A stretch of 64,000 nucleotides of DNA from Diplonema papillatum (GCA_030068145.1 JAPJBO010000153.1:248001-312000), one strand, 5' to 3'. Shown: positions 29,415-41,285, numbered from the stretch's first letter. Numbers and translations are program-made. The notes: generated by a model not told the origin, from the sequence alone.

Positions 29415-31232
29415 CTAACAGTAGTAGTCGGGCTTCCGACGCGCAGGTTCGTTCGAAACCACGGGTGTCGGATTCGAACCCATGACTAAGTACGTCACAT
29501 CTTGCCGCTTCGTGACCATCGTGTACTCGTAAAACCCTTCCCGAGGAGGTGTCTTCACGGGCGACTCCGACGAACCGGGGTCTGGGTACGATGCGACCGA
29601 AACAGCCGGAGCAGAGTACCGGCGGGCGCGCGGTGCGAGCGGGGGGCTGACGTCCCCAGCAGGATCGCGCACGGACGTGTCGAACCCGACGCGCCTGCCG
29701 TGGGGCGACTGGCTGCGGCCGCCGTCCGCGGCGGGCGACGTGCGCGCCGCGCCGGGCCCGTAGCAGCTCGACTGCCGGAGGATGCCCCTTCTCGGCGGCC
29801 CCGCGGCGTCCGGCGGCGAAGGCGCCATGAGCCGCGGCGCCGGATCGGGCGACGGCGAGCGCCGCAGCGGCACGGCAGGCGCCAGCAGACTCGGCGCGAA
29901 GTCTTTCCGCGCCCGCGGGGGGGATCGCCGGTCTTCGACAGCCGTTTCGCGGTGGTTCAACGGCGGGGAGCCAGCCGTGTACGGTGCGGGAGAACCAGCG
30001 GTGTACGACGCGGTTTCACGGCCGTTCGATGAAGGAGAAGCAGCGGGGTATGGGGCGGCTTCGCGGTGGCGCAACGGAGGCGAATTAGCAGTGTATCGTG
30101 CGGTTTCATGTTGGTTTGATGACGGGGAACCAGCGGTGTACGGCGCGGGGTCTCGGTGGTTTAACCCAGCGGCGCGCGGTGCGGTTTCACGATGGTTCGA
30201 TGGAGGAGAAGCAGCGGGGTGTGTGTCGGCTTCGCGGCGGTGCAACGAAGGAGAACCAGCAGCGTATCGCACAGTTTCGCGTTGGTTTGATGAAGGGATG
30301 CTAGCGGCGTGCGGCGCGGGGTCTCGGTGGTTTAATGGAGGAGAATCAGCTGTGTATCGCGCGGTTTCGCGTTGGTTTGATGAAGGGGACCCAGCGGCGA
30401 ACGGTGCGTACGACGCGGGTACTCGATGGCTGGCTGGAGGAGAGCTGCTAGGGTACCGTGCGGTTTCGTGGGGGTTCGAAGAAGGGGGTCGAATGGTGCG
30501 GGGAGGCGATTCATCGCGAGTTGGCGAGGGGGTGGCGGCGGCGCGGGACGCGGTCTCCTCGCGGGTTTCGGAAGGCGAGAGCTTCGGCGAGTTGACAGGC
30601 GCGGTGGATGCTCGGGTTGCTCTGTAGTTTGTGGACCGGCCAGGCGGTGGCGGCGTACACGGTGATTCGTCGCCCGTCGAGCTCACGCTCGCGCTGCTGT
30701 TGCTGCTGACCGGCGGCGACGAAACAGACGGCGACGGGGGGGCAACCCCGGGCTCACCCCGGCAGGCCTCGCGGTGTGCATCGAGGCTGAGCGTCTTCTT
30801 GTGCTCCTCGCGGCGCCGCTCCCCCATTTGGATGCTGTTCATCGACACCGACCGTTCGTTCCTCCGCGGTGATGTCCCTTCTTCGACGGCCCGGACGGAG
30901 CCCAACGCGGATCCAGGCCGCTTCAACTCGGGAAAGCACACCTCCGGTTGCTCGGAGCGGGACCGAAAGGCGTACAGCTGGCAGCCGTGGGCAAGCTGGT
31001 CGCCCGACACGAGGTCCGCCCACTCCCTCCCGGGCTGGTGGCTGCGCAGCCAGAAGCCGAGGAACCGCATGCTCTGGATCGGCCGCTCGTCTCTCTTTAT
31101 GTTGGCTTCGAGTTGGAACGCTTCTTCGGCGCGCGCGCGGACTTCGAACAGGCGCGGCGGGTCTTCGTCGTCGAAGGTCAGGGCAAGCGCAGACTTCGCC
31201 CCGTAAACTTCGGCGGTCACTTCGACGCGCAT
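29415..31232 (-). CDS. BILBO1-like N-terminus, Ser/Pro-rich repeat protein
   Basis: 605 codons from ATG 31232 to TAG 29415. Residues 1-100 form a compact domain: VEVTAEVYGAKSALALTF, then W-x-D-L and QLAHGCQLYAF. This pattern matches my memory of the ubiquitin-like N-terminal domain of trypanosome BILBO1, a flagellar pocket collar protein. The rest is disordered and rich in Ser, Pro, Ala and Arg, with about ten repeats of an 18-25-residue unit (SP-x-x-N-x-R-E-T-A-x-Y) at residues 250-440 and a basic tail with possible phosphosites. AG directly precedes the ATG. A broken copy of the 3' end follows. A cytoskeletal scaffold role is a guess. Confidence 0.7.
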   Translation of the reverse strand: MRVEVTAEVYGAKSALALTFDDEDPPRLFEVRARAEEAFQLEANIKRDERPIQSMRFLGFWLRSHQPGREWADLVSGDQLAHGCQLYAFRSRSEQPEVCFPELKRPGSALGSVRAVEEGTSPRRNERSVSMNSIQMGERRREEHKKTLSLDAHREACRGEPGVAPPSPSVSSPPVSSNSSASVSSTGDESPCTPPPPGRSTNYRATRASTAPVNSPKLSPSETREETASRAAATPSPTRDESPPRTIRPPSSNPHETARYPSSSPPASHRVPASYAPFAAGSPSSNQRETARYTADSPPLNHRDPAPHAASIPSSNQRETVRYAAGSPSLHRREADTHPAASPPSNHRETAPRAAGLNHRDPAPYTAGSPSSNQHETARYTANSPPLRHREAAPYPAASPSSNGRETASYTAGSPAPYTAGSPPLNHRETAVEDRRSPPRARKDFAPSLLAPAVPLRRSPSPDPAPRLMAPSPPDAAGPPRRGILRQSSCYGPGAARTSPAADGGRSQSPHGRRVGFDTSVRDPAGDVSPPLAPRARRYSAPAVSVASYPDPGSSESPVKTPPREGFYEYTMVTKRQDVTYLVMGSNPTPVVSNEPARRKPDYYC

Positions 31233-31254
31233 CTTGCCTCGCAACGCTCGGTCT

Positions 31255-32115
31255 CTATTTGTGTTTGTGCCTGAGTGGGTGGTTGTATAGGCGCTCGTGT
31301 CTGCGTTGCACTTGGCGTTTGCTGTTGGCGCTTTTTGTTTGTGCTCGTGATGGTGCGGTGGAGGTGCGTTTTGTGGCAGCGCTGCACTTTGTGTTGGACA
31401 TCTCGTAGTGCTTGTGGTTGTGCGTTGTCTGTCGTGTGCTGTGGTAGATTTCGCATCGAGCTGTACTCGCGCTGGGTGCTGCTGGAGCTTTGTGTTTGTG
31501 CCTCTGTGGGTGAATGTGCTGCTGGTGCTTCGTGTTTCTGCCTCTGTGGGTGAATGTGCTGCTGGCGCTTCGTGTTTGTGCCTCTGTGGGTGAATGTGCT
31601 GCTGGTGCTTCGTGTTTCTGCCTCTGTGGGTGAATGTGCTGCTGGCGCTTCGTGTTTGTGCCTCTGTGGGTGAATGTGCTGCTGGCGCTTCGTGTTTCTG
31701 CCTCTGTGGGCGAATGTGCTGCTGGCGCTTCGTGTTTGTGCCTCTGTGGGTGAATGTGCTGCTGGCGCTTCGTGTTTGTGCCTCTGTGGGTGAATGTGCT
31801 GCTGGTGCTTCGTGTTTGTGCCTCTGTGGGTGAATGTGCTGCTGGCGCTTCGTGTTTGTGCCTCTGTGGGTGAATGTGCTGCTGGCGCTTCGTGTTTGTG
31901 CCTCTGTGGGTGAATGTGCTGCTGGCGCTTCGTGTTTGTGCCTCTGTGGGTGAATGTGCTGCGGGCGAGGGCATCACGGCGGCGGGCCCAGCAGCAGTGG
32001 GAGCTCCAGCGGTGATGGCGGCGACGACGGGGGGCGGCGAGAGCGACGTCTCCGATGGCAGCGGGCGAGACGGCTCGGACCCGCCGCTAGCAGCATCCAC
32101 GGTGAGTCGGTCCAT
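31255..32115 (-). CDS. Repeat-rich ORF upstream of the BILBO1-like gene
   Basis: 286 codons from ATG 32115 to TAG 31255, ending 22 nt before the next ATG. Residues 1-45 are Ser/Pro/Ala-rich and GC-rich like the neighbouring exons, so this part looks coding. The remainder is a 12-copy 40-bp array; 40 is not divisible by three, so the protein cycles through all three frames every 120 nt and still has no stop, giving a 40-residue super-repeat (AHSPTEAQTR, STFTHRGTNT, QQHIHPQRHK). The first part may instead be a 5' exon, with the array in an intron. No known function. Confidence 0.45.
   Translation of the reverse strand: MDRLTVDAASGGSEPSRPLPSETSLSPPPVVAAITAGAPTAAGPAAVMPSPAAHSPTEAQTRSASSTFTHRGTNTKRQQHIHPQRHKHEAPAAHSPTEAQTRSTSSTFTHRGTNTKRQQHIHPQRHKHEAPAAHSPTEAETRSASSTFTHRGTNTKRQQHIHPQRQKHEAPAAHSPTEAQTRSASSTFTHRGRNTKHQQHIHPQRHKHKAPAAPSASTARCEIYHSTRQTTHNHKHYEMSNTKCSAATKRTSTAPSRAQTKSANSKRQVQRRHERLYNHPLRHKHK
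31479..31962. repeat. 40-bp tandem array, 12 copies
   Basis: Twelve units of CTGCTGGCGCTTCGTGTTTG then TGCCTCTGTGGGTGAATGTG, differing at one or two bases (GCGC/GTGC, TTTGTG/TTTCTG). Both strands are open in several frames. High identity implies recent homogenisation. Confidence 0.95.
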
Positions 32116-32559
32116 TTCCTCTTGATAGACCGTGATAGACCGAAGAATGTTGAAGTACGGCTAAAGATAAAGTGGTGTCACCTGAGGGGGTAATCTCAGG
32201 GCCGCCCACGTGATAGGCCGCTAAGTAACGGCTGCCGGCTTATCCCGTGACACCTTTTATATGTACGTTATAGAAAGAGTAGCGGTGGCACTCTTTCAGG
32301 TTCGTTCCCTCGTAGCTCGCCGGGAACGGGCACTCCAGTGAAACTGGGTATGTTACCGTTTCAGGTTACTTAATACAGCACCGGGCAATTCGATGCAGCT
32401 CTAGGGACTAGAGATGGACCTGATAGCCCGTGGTGGACCGTGATTCACTGTGATAAACAGCGGCAGGCACTTCGATGCAGTTTCAAGAGACAGGGACGGC
32501 CCCGGCTCAATCCACGGAGCCGGCGGCGGCGGCTGCGACCGCCGCCCCGGTCCAACTCT

Positions 32560-32975
32560 TTGACATCCGCGGCTTCCGCGACGAGCCACACCGGCGAAAG
32601 CGCTCGGACTCTGTCTCGTAGGGCGAATTTCGCTCGGGCCCTCCGCTGCGCCCTCGACGGGCCGCGCAACGATCGCGTCTCCCTGCCGGCCCGGCCCAGC
32701 TGCATCCCGGCCGCCAGTCCCTGCATTCGTCGAAGTCGAGACCCATCGCGTCCTCATGGCATGACGCCGCATAGAGCCATGCACGGCTTCATCTCGGGCC
32801 GCCGAGCGAGCGCATTCGGATACGCGCCGCGCACGTCGCCCCATTTGACGCAGTCCCACCACATGTGTTGTTCGTCCTCCGGGACACCCGCGTCGCAGAA
32901 TCTGCACCGGCCTCCCACGACTTCCGCCTCTCGGCATGCCGCACGGCGGAAAAGAGCAAGCGACGATTCCGACGC
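32560..32975 (-). pseudogene. Non-LTR retrotransposon C-terminal relic
   Basis: The minus strand encodes CRFCDAGVPEDEQHMWWDCV, a C-x2-C-x9-H-x4-C knuckle typical of the region after the reverse transcriptase in LINE-type elements. After a frameshift come PEMKPCMALCGVMP and, in the third frame, DAMGLDFDECRDW, resembling the P-C-x-x-L-C-G-x-x-P box found near LINE ends. At least two frameshifts. No reverse transcriptase domain is present. Confidence 0.6.
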
Positions 32976-33089
32976 CTGCTCTGATTACGGACTTGTCACT
33001 AGCGCACAGCAACACAGTTGCAACCGACAAAGGTTGCGCCACGATGAAAGCGCGGAAAAGGTGACCCTTCTGGAGTCACGTAGCGAAAA

Positions 33090-36000
33090 GCTCACATAGT
33101 GTGGTACTCATTTGCATGAAAACGACTCCCCACTAACGCAACAAGAAGACGAGTGTGCTGGACGTGCTGTGACACTAAGTCGCACACTAGTTCCAGGCTA
33201 CTTAGCCCAGGTCTCTGGGTCCCCCTCCTTCTCTTGGTCGCCTGGTCTTGCGTCTTGTTGGTCCGTCCGGGCTGGTCGCTTCGCGCTTCCCCTTCGTCTT
33301 GCATCGTAGCATGTGCAGTCGTGGTGGACGGGGGATGCGAGAGCCGAAAGAGAATACCAGGGGACCAACATATTTGCACAATGAGGAAAACAGGAAGGGG
33401 AGGGAAAAGAGAAGAAAAGGAAAGAAAAAAAAAAGGGCGCGAAAAAGGGGGGAACGGAAAATGCGACGAAAAAGCAGTATTTTCCCTTTTTCCCCCCTTT
33501 TTTTTTCTTGTATGTTGTTCTTTTTCTTCTTCGGGGCTATGGGCACCGGGGCATGCCGGCCTGCGTGCGCACGTGTGTCGACTAAAACCTGCTACACACT
33601 TGTGCAGAACCACGGGCTTAGGGCCAAGTGGCGGTCGATTCTCGAACTACAGCACCCAGATGCGACATGCCGCGGGGCTTTGCGGTTGCGCTGAACACAC
33701 CCGTGGAGAGAGAGTGTGTTGCCAACCCACAGGGGATTTAATCGGAGCTGCCAACCTCCTCGCGGTGGTCCCCGTCCACGCGCAAGCACGGCTAATGGCA
33801 ACACGTGCACAGTGCGCTGCTCAGGGTAGTTGGAGGCCTGCCAGTAGTCCCGAGGGACGATAGCACTAATGCAATCCCTTACTAAACCACAGGGGCACGC
33901 AGATCGGACGGGGTTGTGCCAACTTCGACCAAGAATTGCATACTGCGGCCGCACGTCCACACGCTGAGGTCCAGCTCGGAAACTGGAGATAAAGAGGGTG
34001 TACCTCGAGTCACACCCGAAAAGCGGGTGTGCTACAGCCGAAGCGCGTGAAAGCAATCCACAGCCGAAAAAAAACGGGTGCGACACCCGCTTTTTCAACT
34101 CCTCCAGCTTCAGCTCCAGCTTCTCTGAGGCGTGGATTTCACCGTCCACACTCTTGCCCGGGAGGCGAAAATCTTCCTTTCGCGGCCACGGGGCAGCGGT
34201 CGGAACAAGGCCAGACAGGTCTGTGCAAGGTCAGCGATGTCTCTTCTTTGTGAAGTGAAAAAATTGCCCCCCCCCCCCCCCCCCCAGGCATCTTGTTAAG
34301 AACCATCCATCCATCCATCAGCCGGCTGACCCCCCCCCCCTCATAGGCTATTTTCACTGTGGAGGGGGGAGACGCTACCTGTCACACTCTAAGGTGGTCA
34401 CCACGGTGGGCGGTCAGAAAAAAAAAATTTTTTTTTGCCCCAAATACCCCAAATACCACACTTTGGAAAATTTTTGTGGGCCCACTTTTGGCAGGGAATT
34501 TTGACCATTTCACCTTCGAGAATTTGACCACCCAGCCTCCAAGGCAACTGCACTGTAGAGGGGGGGGGGGGGGGGGGTCTGGTTTATCCGGCCATCCGGC
34601 CAAAGTGGCTGATCCTTAACAAGAGCGCTGCCCCCCCCCCCCCCCCCCCATCCCCCATTGCTAGGCAAACACGAAACTGCGGAGAGCAACGTTTTTCGTG
34701 CTTCGGAAACACTGTAGAGCCACGGGTTTGGTGGCCACCGATTTGCAAACCAAAATGACCAACAGGCTCAGACCGCTGCGCCCAACACAAGCCCGCAGAG
34801 ACGGTTAGGCAGAAAAGACTGGAACACGACGCGCTCACTTGGAGTCATTTTTTTCATGCCGCTCGGGAGCAAAACTCTTCTGCTTTACTATGTTCTCGAC
34901 CCTTCTCCCTCAGCATCAATCATGCACGAGAGGCAGTGTTCTGCCTATAACTAAGGTTTACCCCGCTAGATGCACCACAGGTGCTCATACGTAGTTTGCT
35001 ACGAACGACAGAACATAAAGAGAAGGGGGGTGGAGACGAAAACGGAACAATTTCTCAATTTCTTTTCTCTTCTTGGATATTTCTACAGTTTGCGCCGCGG
35101 GACTTCCTTTTGGCGAGGTTTTCGGGGTATTTGCAAGAACGTGTTGGATTGATGGGTGCTTAACATGCGTTCTGTACGATGTTCATGTCGCGGTTCTTTG
35201 AACATATCATCCAACCAACTGGAGTCTGAGCGTCTGCAGACAGGGCAGCAATGCACACAGAACGTAGGAAAACTGTACAACGAACGCCACGTTGTAGCAG
35301 TGTGCCTCTCTAGAGGCACGGGGAAGTATTCTCCTCCTCTGGCTCGATTCTCACATGGGCGGTGTTCACATTCCGCGGAAAGAACCGTTCGCGATTCAAA
35401 ATGAGGGGCTCGAAAGGCACATGGAGGGAATGCAAAATGAATCGGCCATGCCAATGAAAATGCAAAAGTCAAGACCGTTCCTCCTCCATGGACTCGTTCC
35501 GGATCCGAGGCTGTACAGAGGTGCGCCAATCCTTGTGGATGTGTACGCTACATAACCGCTGCATGCATACACAGGCAAGCTGTCGGTGGTGTACCTATCC
35601 TCAGGATGAATGGTAGCAGGTGCCCTGCTTGTCCTCAGGACCTGACAACGACGCTCCCACCTCTGATACCCTGTGCTCCTGAGCGCAACACTTCCATCTC
35701 CAATCTTCTCCGCGCCGGGAAGCTCCCGCCCTGACGCAAAGCTCGCAAATATTTCGGGTCAGAACAGGAACTTGCGGCGCAAAAAATAATGGCGAGGTGG
35801 CGAGGGCCTGAGAGAAGGCATTGTAGCGGGCGAGCAGAAATCGAGGGTGACCCACCCCCACACCTGTTGTCTGCAAGATGATGGCTACTAACTACATGAT
35901 TGGCTCGACCTTTTTCTAGCGTTCACAATGTTCCCACTGATTGGGTAACGCGCAAGATTGGAAGTACAAAAAAGAAAGAACCGTTGCTCATTGAGTCTAC

Positions 36001-36114
36001 CCATGGCCGTGATAGAGAAGAGACGCGCAGGAGCACAGGAAACTCGCAGGAGAGCGCTGGGCGGCGCGCGTGTGCGAGGAAATGTGGCCTTTTACGGTAG
36101 AGAACCCGCCCAAT
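33090..36114. other. Repeat-rich DNA, no gene seen
   Basis: 33580-33740, 33880-33930 and 34690-34830 are family K relatives. 33965-34150 is family M. 34255-34640 carries four homopolymeric G or C runs of 10-26 bp with GTTAAGAACCATCC and GGATCCTTAACAAG at its sides, a likely MITE whose ends recur near 4420. 34830-36114 has only short frames and a palindromic GCGGCGC stretch; I see nothing there. Confidence 0.5.
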
Positions 36115-36250
36115 AAAAGCTGGAGATAAAAGAGCGGGTGTCACACCCGAAAAACGGGTGTGCGTTTACACGCGTTTGGCTACGCACACTTTCGAATGGG
36201 GATCGAACACCCTCTTTCCAGTTTCTGAGGCTGGACTTCACTGTGGAGTA
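36115..36250. repeat. Family M foldback, copy 3
   Basis: AGCTGGAGATAAAAGAGCGG, CACACCCGAAAAACGGGTGT and TTTCTGAGGCTGGACTTCAC, as at 25380 and 33965. It abuts the split family N MITE. Confidence 0.65.
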
Positions 36251-36252
36251 CA

Positions 36253-37182
<930 letters not shown>

Positions 37183-38368
37183 GTTTCTCTCTTTCTCCCC
37201 CCCAACGCAGCAAGTGCCGGGCTAGCCCATCCGGAGGTGGTTGTTTTCTTCTGGCGCGGTTTCTCGGCCAGCGGGAGTTGCTTGGGATACCTTTTGTATC
37301 CAGTTAGTTACTTACTTCTCCTTTTGATTTGGGGGAAGGGGGGGTGGAGTGACTCGCTTCGGCTCGCGAATCCTCGCTTGGAGACACCAGTCAGGCGGGG
37401 AGTTTGGCTGGGCGCCAAGGGACCAAGGTAGGCACTCTCACACCTCATACAGGACCAACCGGTTGTAGTTTTGAGGCCAGTGTAAGCCTGCCCCGGTCAT
37501 GGCAGGCTGTCGTGGATTTTCTTGCGGCAAAAGAAACCCCAGCGAGGTCATTTGTGGATGCCACTGCAACAATCGAGGCGCGATATTGGGACCTTCGATC
37601 GAGTTTCGTCGTGACTCAGAAAAGCTAGCCAGGGCAAAGGATCCTTAGGCCATGCTTTCACACCGAGGATCGGTACTGAAGAGCGTGTATCGATCAAGCT
37701 TTTACCCCTATGCTCTTCGCGAGATTTCTGGTGTCCCGCCGAGCTTGCCTGAGGACACCTGCGTTAATGTGTAACATGCAGGGTCAAAACCTTGTGTCTT
37801 TTTGGGACAACCCTCAAACGGCAGTTTCGGCGATCCAAAAACTGAGGACAACCCTCAGACGTCAGTTTTGGTGACACGCCTCCCTGTTGCCACGTGTCCT
37901 CCCCTGGGAACAAGGGTAAGGGTCTTCGGATTTGAAGCCTATCCGTTTCCAGCGACCAACGGGCTTCGGCTCGCAAATCCTCGTTTGGAGACAACCAGTC
38001 ACGTGGGGGAGTTGGGCTGGGGCGGCACATATGTTACACAGTAACGCAGGTGTCACAAAGCAAGCTCAGCGACAACACTGCCACTACAGGACTAATGGGT
38101 TAGGGGGGCAAGAGAGCGTCGAAGATCGAGCCCACACAGCAGGTTTGTGATGCTTCCTGAATGTCGTAGGCTGCACGCACACTACGCGGACGCACGAACT
38201 GATACAGCTTCTTCCTCCGGCCCCCGATTTTCGGTCGACGACTCGCGCTTTTGCGCTCAGCAATCGCAGCGGTGTGTGGGTGAAACAGTGTCAAACGAGT
38301 GGTAACTCGGGGCTGCAAGGTTCCAGAGGTTTTCCCGCCGAACGGGGTGGGGAAAGAAACGAGGGAGA
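37183..38368. other. No gene seen; solo MITE end
   Basis: 37769-37805 is a lone terminal repeat (ACATGCAGGGTCAAAACCTT) of the MITE found whole at 40142-40372. CTCGCTTCGGCTCGCGAATC near 37352 recurs in diverged form near 37970. Otherwise unrecognised. Confidence 0.5.
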
Positions 38369-38590
38369 AGAAATGTGAAAAACGGGTTTTTTGCCTAGAG
38401 GCTTTTCGTGTTATTTTGCAAATGCTTTGAGCTATCTTTGTGTCTGTGCTGTGTCGGTCGTCTTCTTAACCATGATTAAGTGCGCAAATGGTGTCAGCCG
38501 AAGCTGGTAAAGCTTCGGCGCCGCCCACGTTATGTTTGTTTAGCATTGAGTTCTTTTAAGTACATGAACCACACGGATTAACATGCACTG
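38369..38590. repeat. Family A, copy 3
   Basis: Matches 719-960 and 22590-22836, ending in the conserved AAGTACATGAACCACACGGA. The end is followed directly by a captured coding fragment. Confidence 0.87.
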
Positions 38591-39100
38591 CCTTGAAAGT
38601 CAGGTTATCGGATGACGTCGTCACCTGCCATCGCGTCGTCAAGGTCGAGCATTTGTGGAGCTAGCGGGGTTTGGCTTTCTTGCGATTCCAGAGACTGAGT
38701 CGGCGAGTACGAGGGCGGGCACGTGTGCCCGTTTTTGACTTTCGAGGGCATTGTTTAGCATTGAGTTCTTTTAAGTACATGAACCACACGGATTAACATG
38801 CACTGCCTTGAAAGTCAGGTTATCGGATGACGTCGTCACCTGCCATTGCGTCGTCAAGGTCGAGCATTTGTGGAGCTAGCGGGGTTTGGCTTTCTTGCGA
38901 TTCCAGAGACTGAGTCGGCGAGTACGAGGGCGGGCACGTGTGCCCGTTTTTCACTTTCGAGGGCATTGGCGTGCCCGTGGTCCCCGGTCGTTTCTGAGAG
39001 CTGCTTGCCCTCGGAACCTTCTTCTTCCTTCGATGCACCCCTGAGTGTTTAGCATTGAGTTCTTTTAAGTACATGAACCACACGGATTAACATGCACTGA
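38591..39100 (-). pseudogene. Two captured gene tails between family A ends
   Basis: A protein-like minus-strand segment, best in 38806-39045, reads MPSKVKNGHTCPPSY, then LESQESQTPLAPQMLDLDDA and a stop. A shorter copy lies at 38591-38752. Family A terminal strings (about 50 bp) stand before, between and after them (38547-38592, 38755-38807, 39046-39100). The source gene is not in this window. Confidence 0.6.
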
Positions 39101-39409
39101 TGTTTAGCAGCGGCTGCCAAACATCCCGTGACACCGCGCGAGGTGGTAAAAGGGTTTTTTGCTTTTTTTTTTTTTGTGTTACCGTCGATCCCGAAAGACG
39201 ATCAGTTTGGTGTCTTGCGACCTTTGTTTGTTTGGCAAGGAGTTTTGGTGACGCGCTTTAGATAGAGAAAGAACATAAGAAATAAGATGCCGAAAACCAG
39301 TTTGCTCGCCCTCTTACCGGGTGCTCAATTCGCTTCTCAGCCAGTTTGCCCCTTTTTTTTTTTTTTTCTAGCGCTATTTTTTCTTTTCGAAAGAGTGAGA
39401 ATCTCCCGG

Positions 39410-39710
39410 CAAAATAAGAGCTCGTCACTCGCACAACCGCGGCTAAGACAAAACCGATGACGATGCTGATGGGGGGGGAAGAGAGAGTTGTTTTCGCTGC
39501 ACGCAGTGCCTGATCGGTTTTACGTGAAGCTGGATTCAGGACGCAAGTGAAAACGCCACGGTTTGCGGCGGCGAGCTTCTCATTTTTTCCTCCAACATTT
39601 CATGCAAGCAAGAGCGTGAGCGGTTGTGTGAGGAGCGAGAGGCCCTGTTTCACAGTATATCATTAGTCGGTTAATACTAATCTTCTAAGACTAGCGTCTT
39701 ATACGACTAA
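39410..39710. repeat. Families P and Q
   Basis: 39410-39605 (GAGCTCGTCACTCGCACAAC to CATTTTTTCCTCCAACATTT) matches 59810-60005 at about 90%. 39605-39710 is family Q, as at 5288. 39101-39409 holds the GACGATCAGTTTGGTGTCTT string and T-runs. Confidence 0.75.
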
Positions 39711-40059
39711 AAAAAATCGTTGCGTTTTTTTCTTTCTGGGGCGGAGGGGGGCTGGCGTGTCATTGCACGGCGAACACACGAACTTCGAACAGGCGCAAGA
39801 TTAACCGGACCCTTCCTCAGGCATGACGGCAACTCGCTCAGTCTGGTTGAAGAGGCTGGCGGCCCAGGGCCTGGTGGTCTTGCCCGGTTTGTGCACCAAG
39901 CGGAGCCGGGGCGGATGACAAGCAGTTTATCTTCTTGAAACTAATGCTTCGCGCAGGAAAGAGCTGACTAGACCTCTTGACAGTGCAGGAAATAGTTGAC
40001 TGGAACTCGAATGCGGGGGGTCTAAAGCGGACCCGAACTTCCCTTTCATGAGAAAAGGG

Positions 40060-40515
40060 ACACCCTCTTTTTTTTGCATAAGCACCTGCTTTGTAGGAAA
40101 TACTTGAGGAGGCTGCCAGCTGCAAAGATCAAAGGAGGTAACATGCAGGGTCAAAACCTTGTGTCTTTTTGGAAATGGCCAAAAAAAAAAATTCCGGAAA
40201 AAAAATGGGGTTTTTGAATTTTAAAATATTTTCAATTTAATTTTGGAACAAAAACTGCGGTAATTTTTTAAGGAAGTTGAGCAAATTTCTTTTTTTTTTC
40301 CAAAAAAAAATTTTGGGGGCCATCGGCCCCGCAGGAGCGTTTTAAAAAGACACAAGGTTTTGACCCTGCATGGTAAATGTGCTGTAGCTCACACGAAACA
40401 CAGATAAATCTGGGTTCATTGGCGGGCGTAAGCGTTCAACAAAAACTTTGTAGTTGTATTGTTTCTCCCCCTTTAGCCTCCCTCGAAGTAAGCGCAAGGC
40501 AGCTCCTCAAGTATT
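40060..40515 (-). repeat. Inverted family E, interrupted by a MITE
   Basis: 40060-40141 and 40377-40515 together form an inverted copy of 9480-9700. Removing the MITE and one GTAA restores the continuous GGAGGTAAATGTGCTG seen, in reverse complement, near 9627. Confidence 0.85.
40142..40372. mobile_element. 231-bp MITE with 4-bp GTAA duplication
   Basis: Inverted ends CATGCAGGGTCAAAACCTTG and its exact complement, about 30 bp long, around an A/T-rich core. GTAA flanks both sides (40138-40141, 40373-40376; GGTAA is also possible). The empty site is visible in the family E copy at 9627. A solo end lies at 37769. Confidence 0.9.
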
Positions 40516-41285
40516 TTCCATCTGATGTGTCAAGCGCTGCGACTCAACTATTCCTGCTCGAATGTCTTGTCCTGCGTGCTGCGCCAAAACGGCGGGTTCG
40601 TTCTTCCTGTTCGGATGTGACACAGCACAAGTGCCCGGAAAGGCACCGCGATGTACTCGCGACGCTGAGGGGAGGCGAAAGAACCGGAAAGGCCTGTGAA
40701 GCACACGGCAATTTTCTCGGGCTGGCTTGTTTTTTTTCTCTTTCTTTTTTTTTGGTATCGAAGAGAAATGCTTGACACACGTCCCTCAGGGGCCAACCTG
40801 AGGAGTGTGGGACTCCGTCCTTCCTGGTCTTTGGCTCTGGCTCCCCGGGGGGGTCAAGGACGTCTACCCACTAAAACTCTCCGTGCGCGCCCCGTTGGGT
40901 ACTGCCGAAGGCGGAGGGCGTTTTTTTTTATTTTATTTTTTTTCGCTTTCCGCTGCCCGCCCGTATCAAAGCGGACGGACCCTAACTGTTACCCACCCCT
41001 GCGACGATTGCTACGTCTTCGCTGATGACATCCGTCCTCAGTAAGGGCGGCTTTGTTTCTTGTTATTTTCTGTTTCTTCTTTCTTCTTTAATCGCTGCAG
41101 GATCACCCCCTCGAATACCTCCGGCGGAACTCCCAGATTATCGGGAGGGAGGCGAAGTTCGCACACATAAGGCACGCACGCGTGGCGCATTGAGCCATAC
41201 GTGAACCGGAAGGTACAGTCAAGCCGAGGCACGCAAACGGAGATCTGCCGAATTGGTGCAACACCGAGGCGCGCCAAGGCCCACA
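40516..41285. other. No gene seen
   Basis: Mixed-composition DNA with T- and G-rich runs (for example 40920-40942) and only short frames. No similarity to genes or repeats elsewhere in the window was found by eye. Confidence 0.45.

Noticed and set aside
29478..29496. tRNA B-box-like GGTTCGAATCC on minus
   Set aside because: No A box or cloverleaf around it; it lies within the coding tail of the BILBO1-like gene.
31593..32125. Plus-strand Val/Leu/Cys-rich repeat ORFs resembling membrane segments
   Set aside because: Antisense reading of the 40-bp satellite; hydrophobicity is a by-product of its T/G bias.
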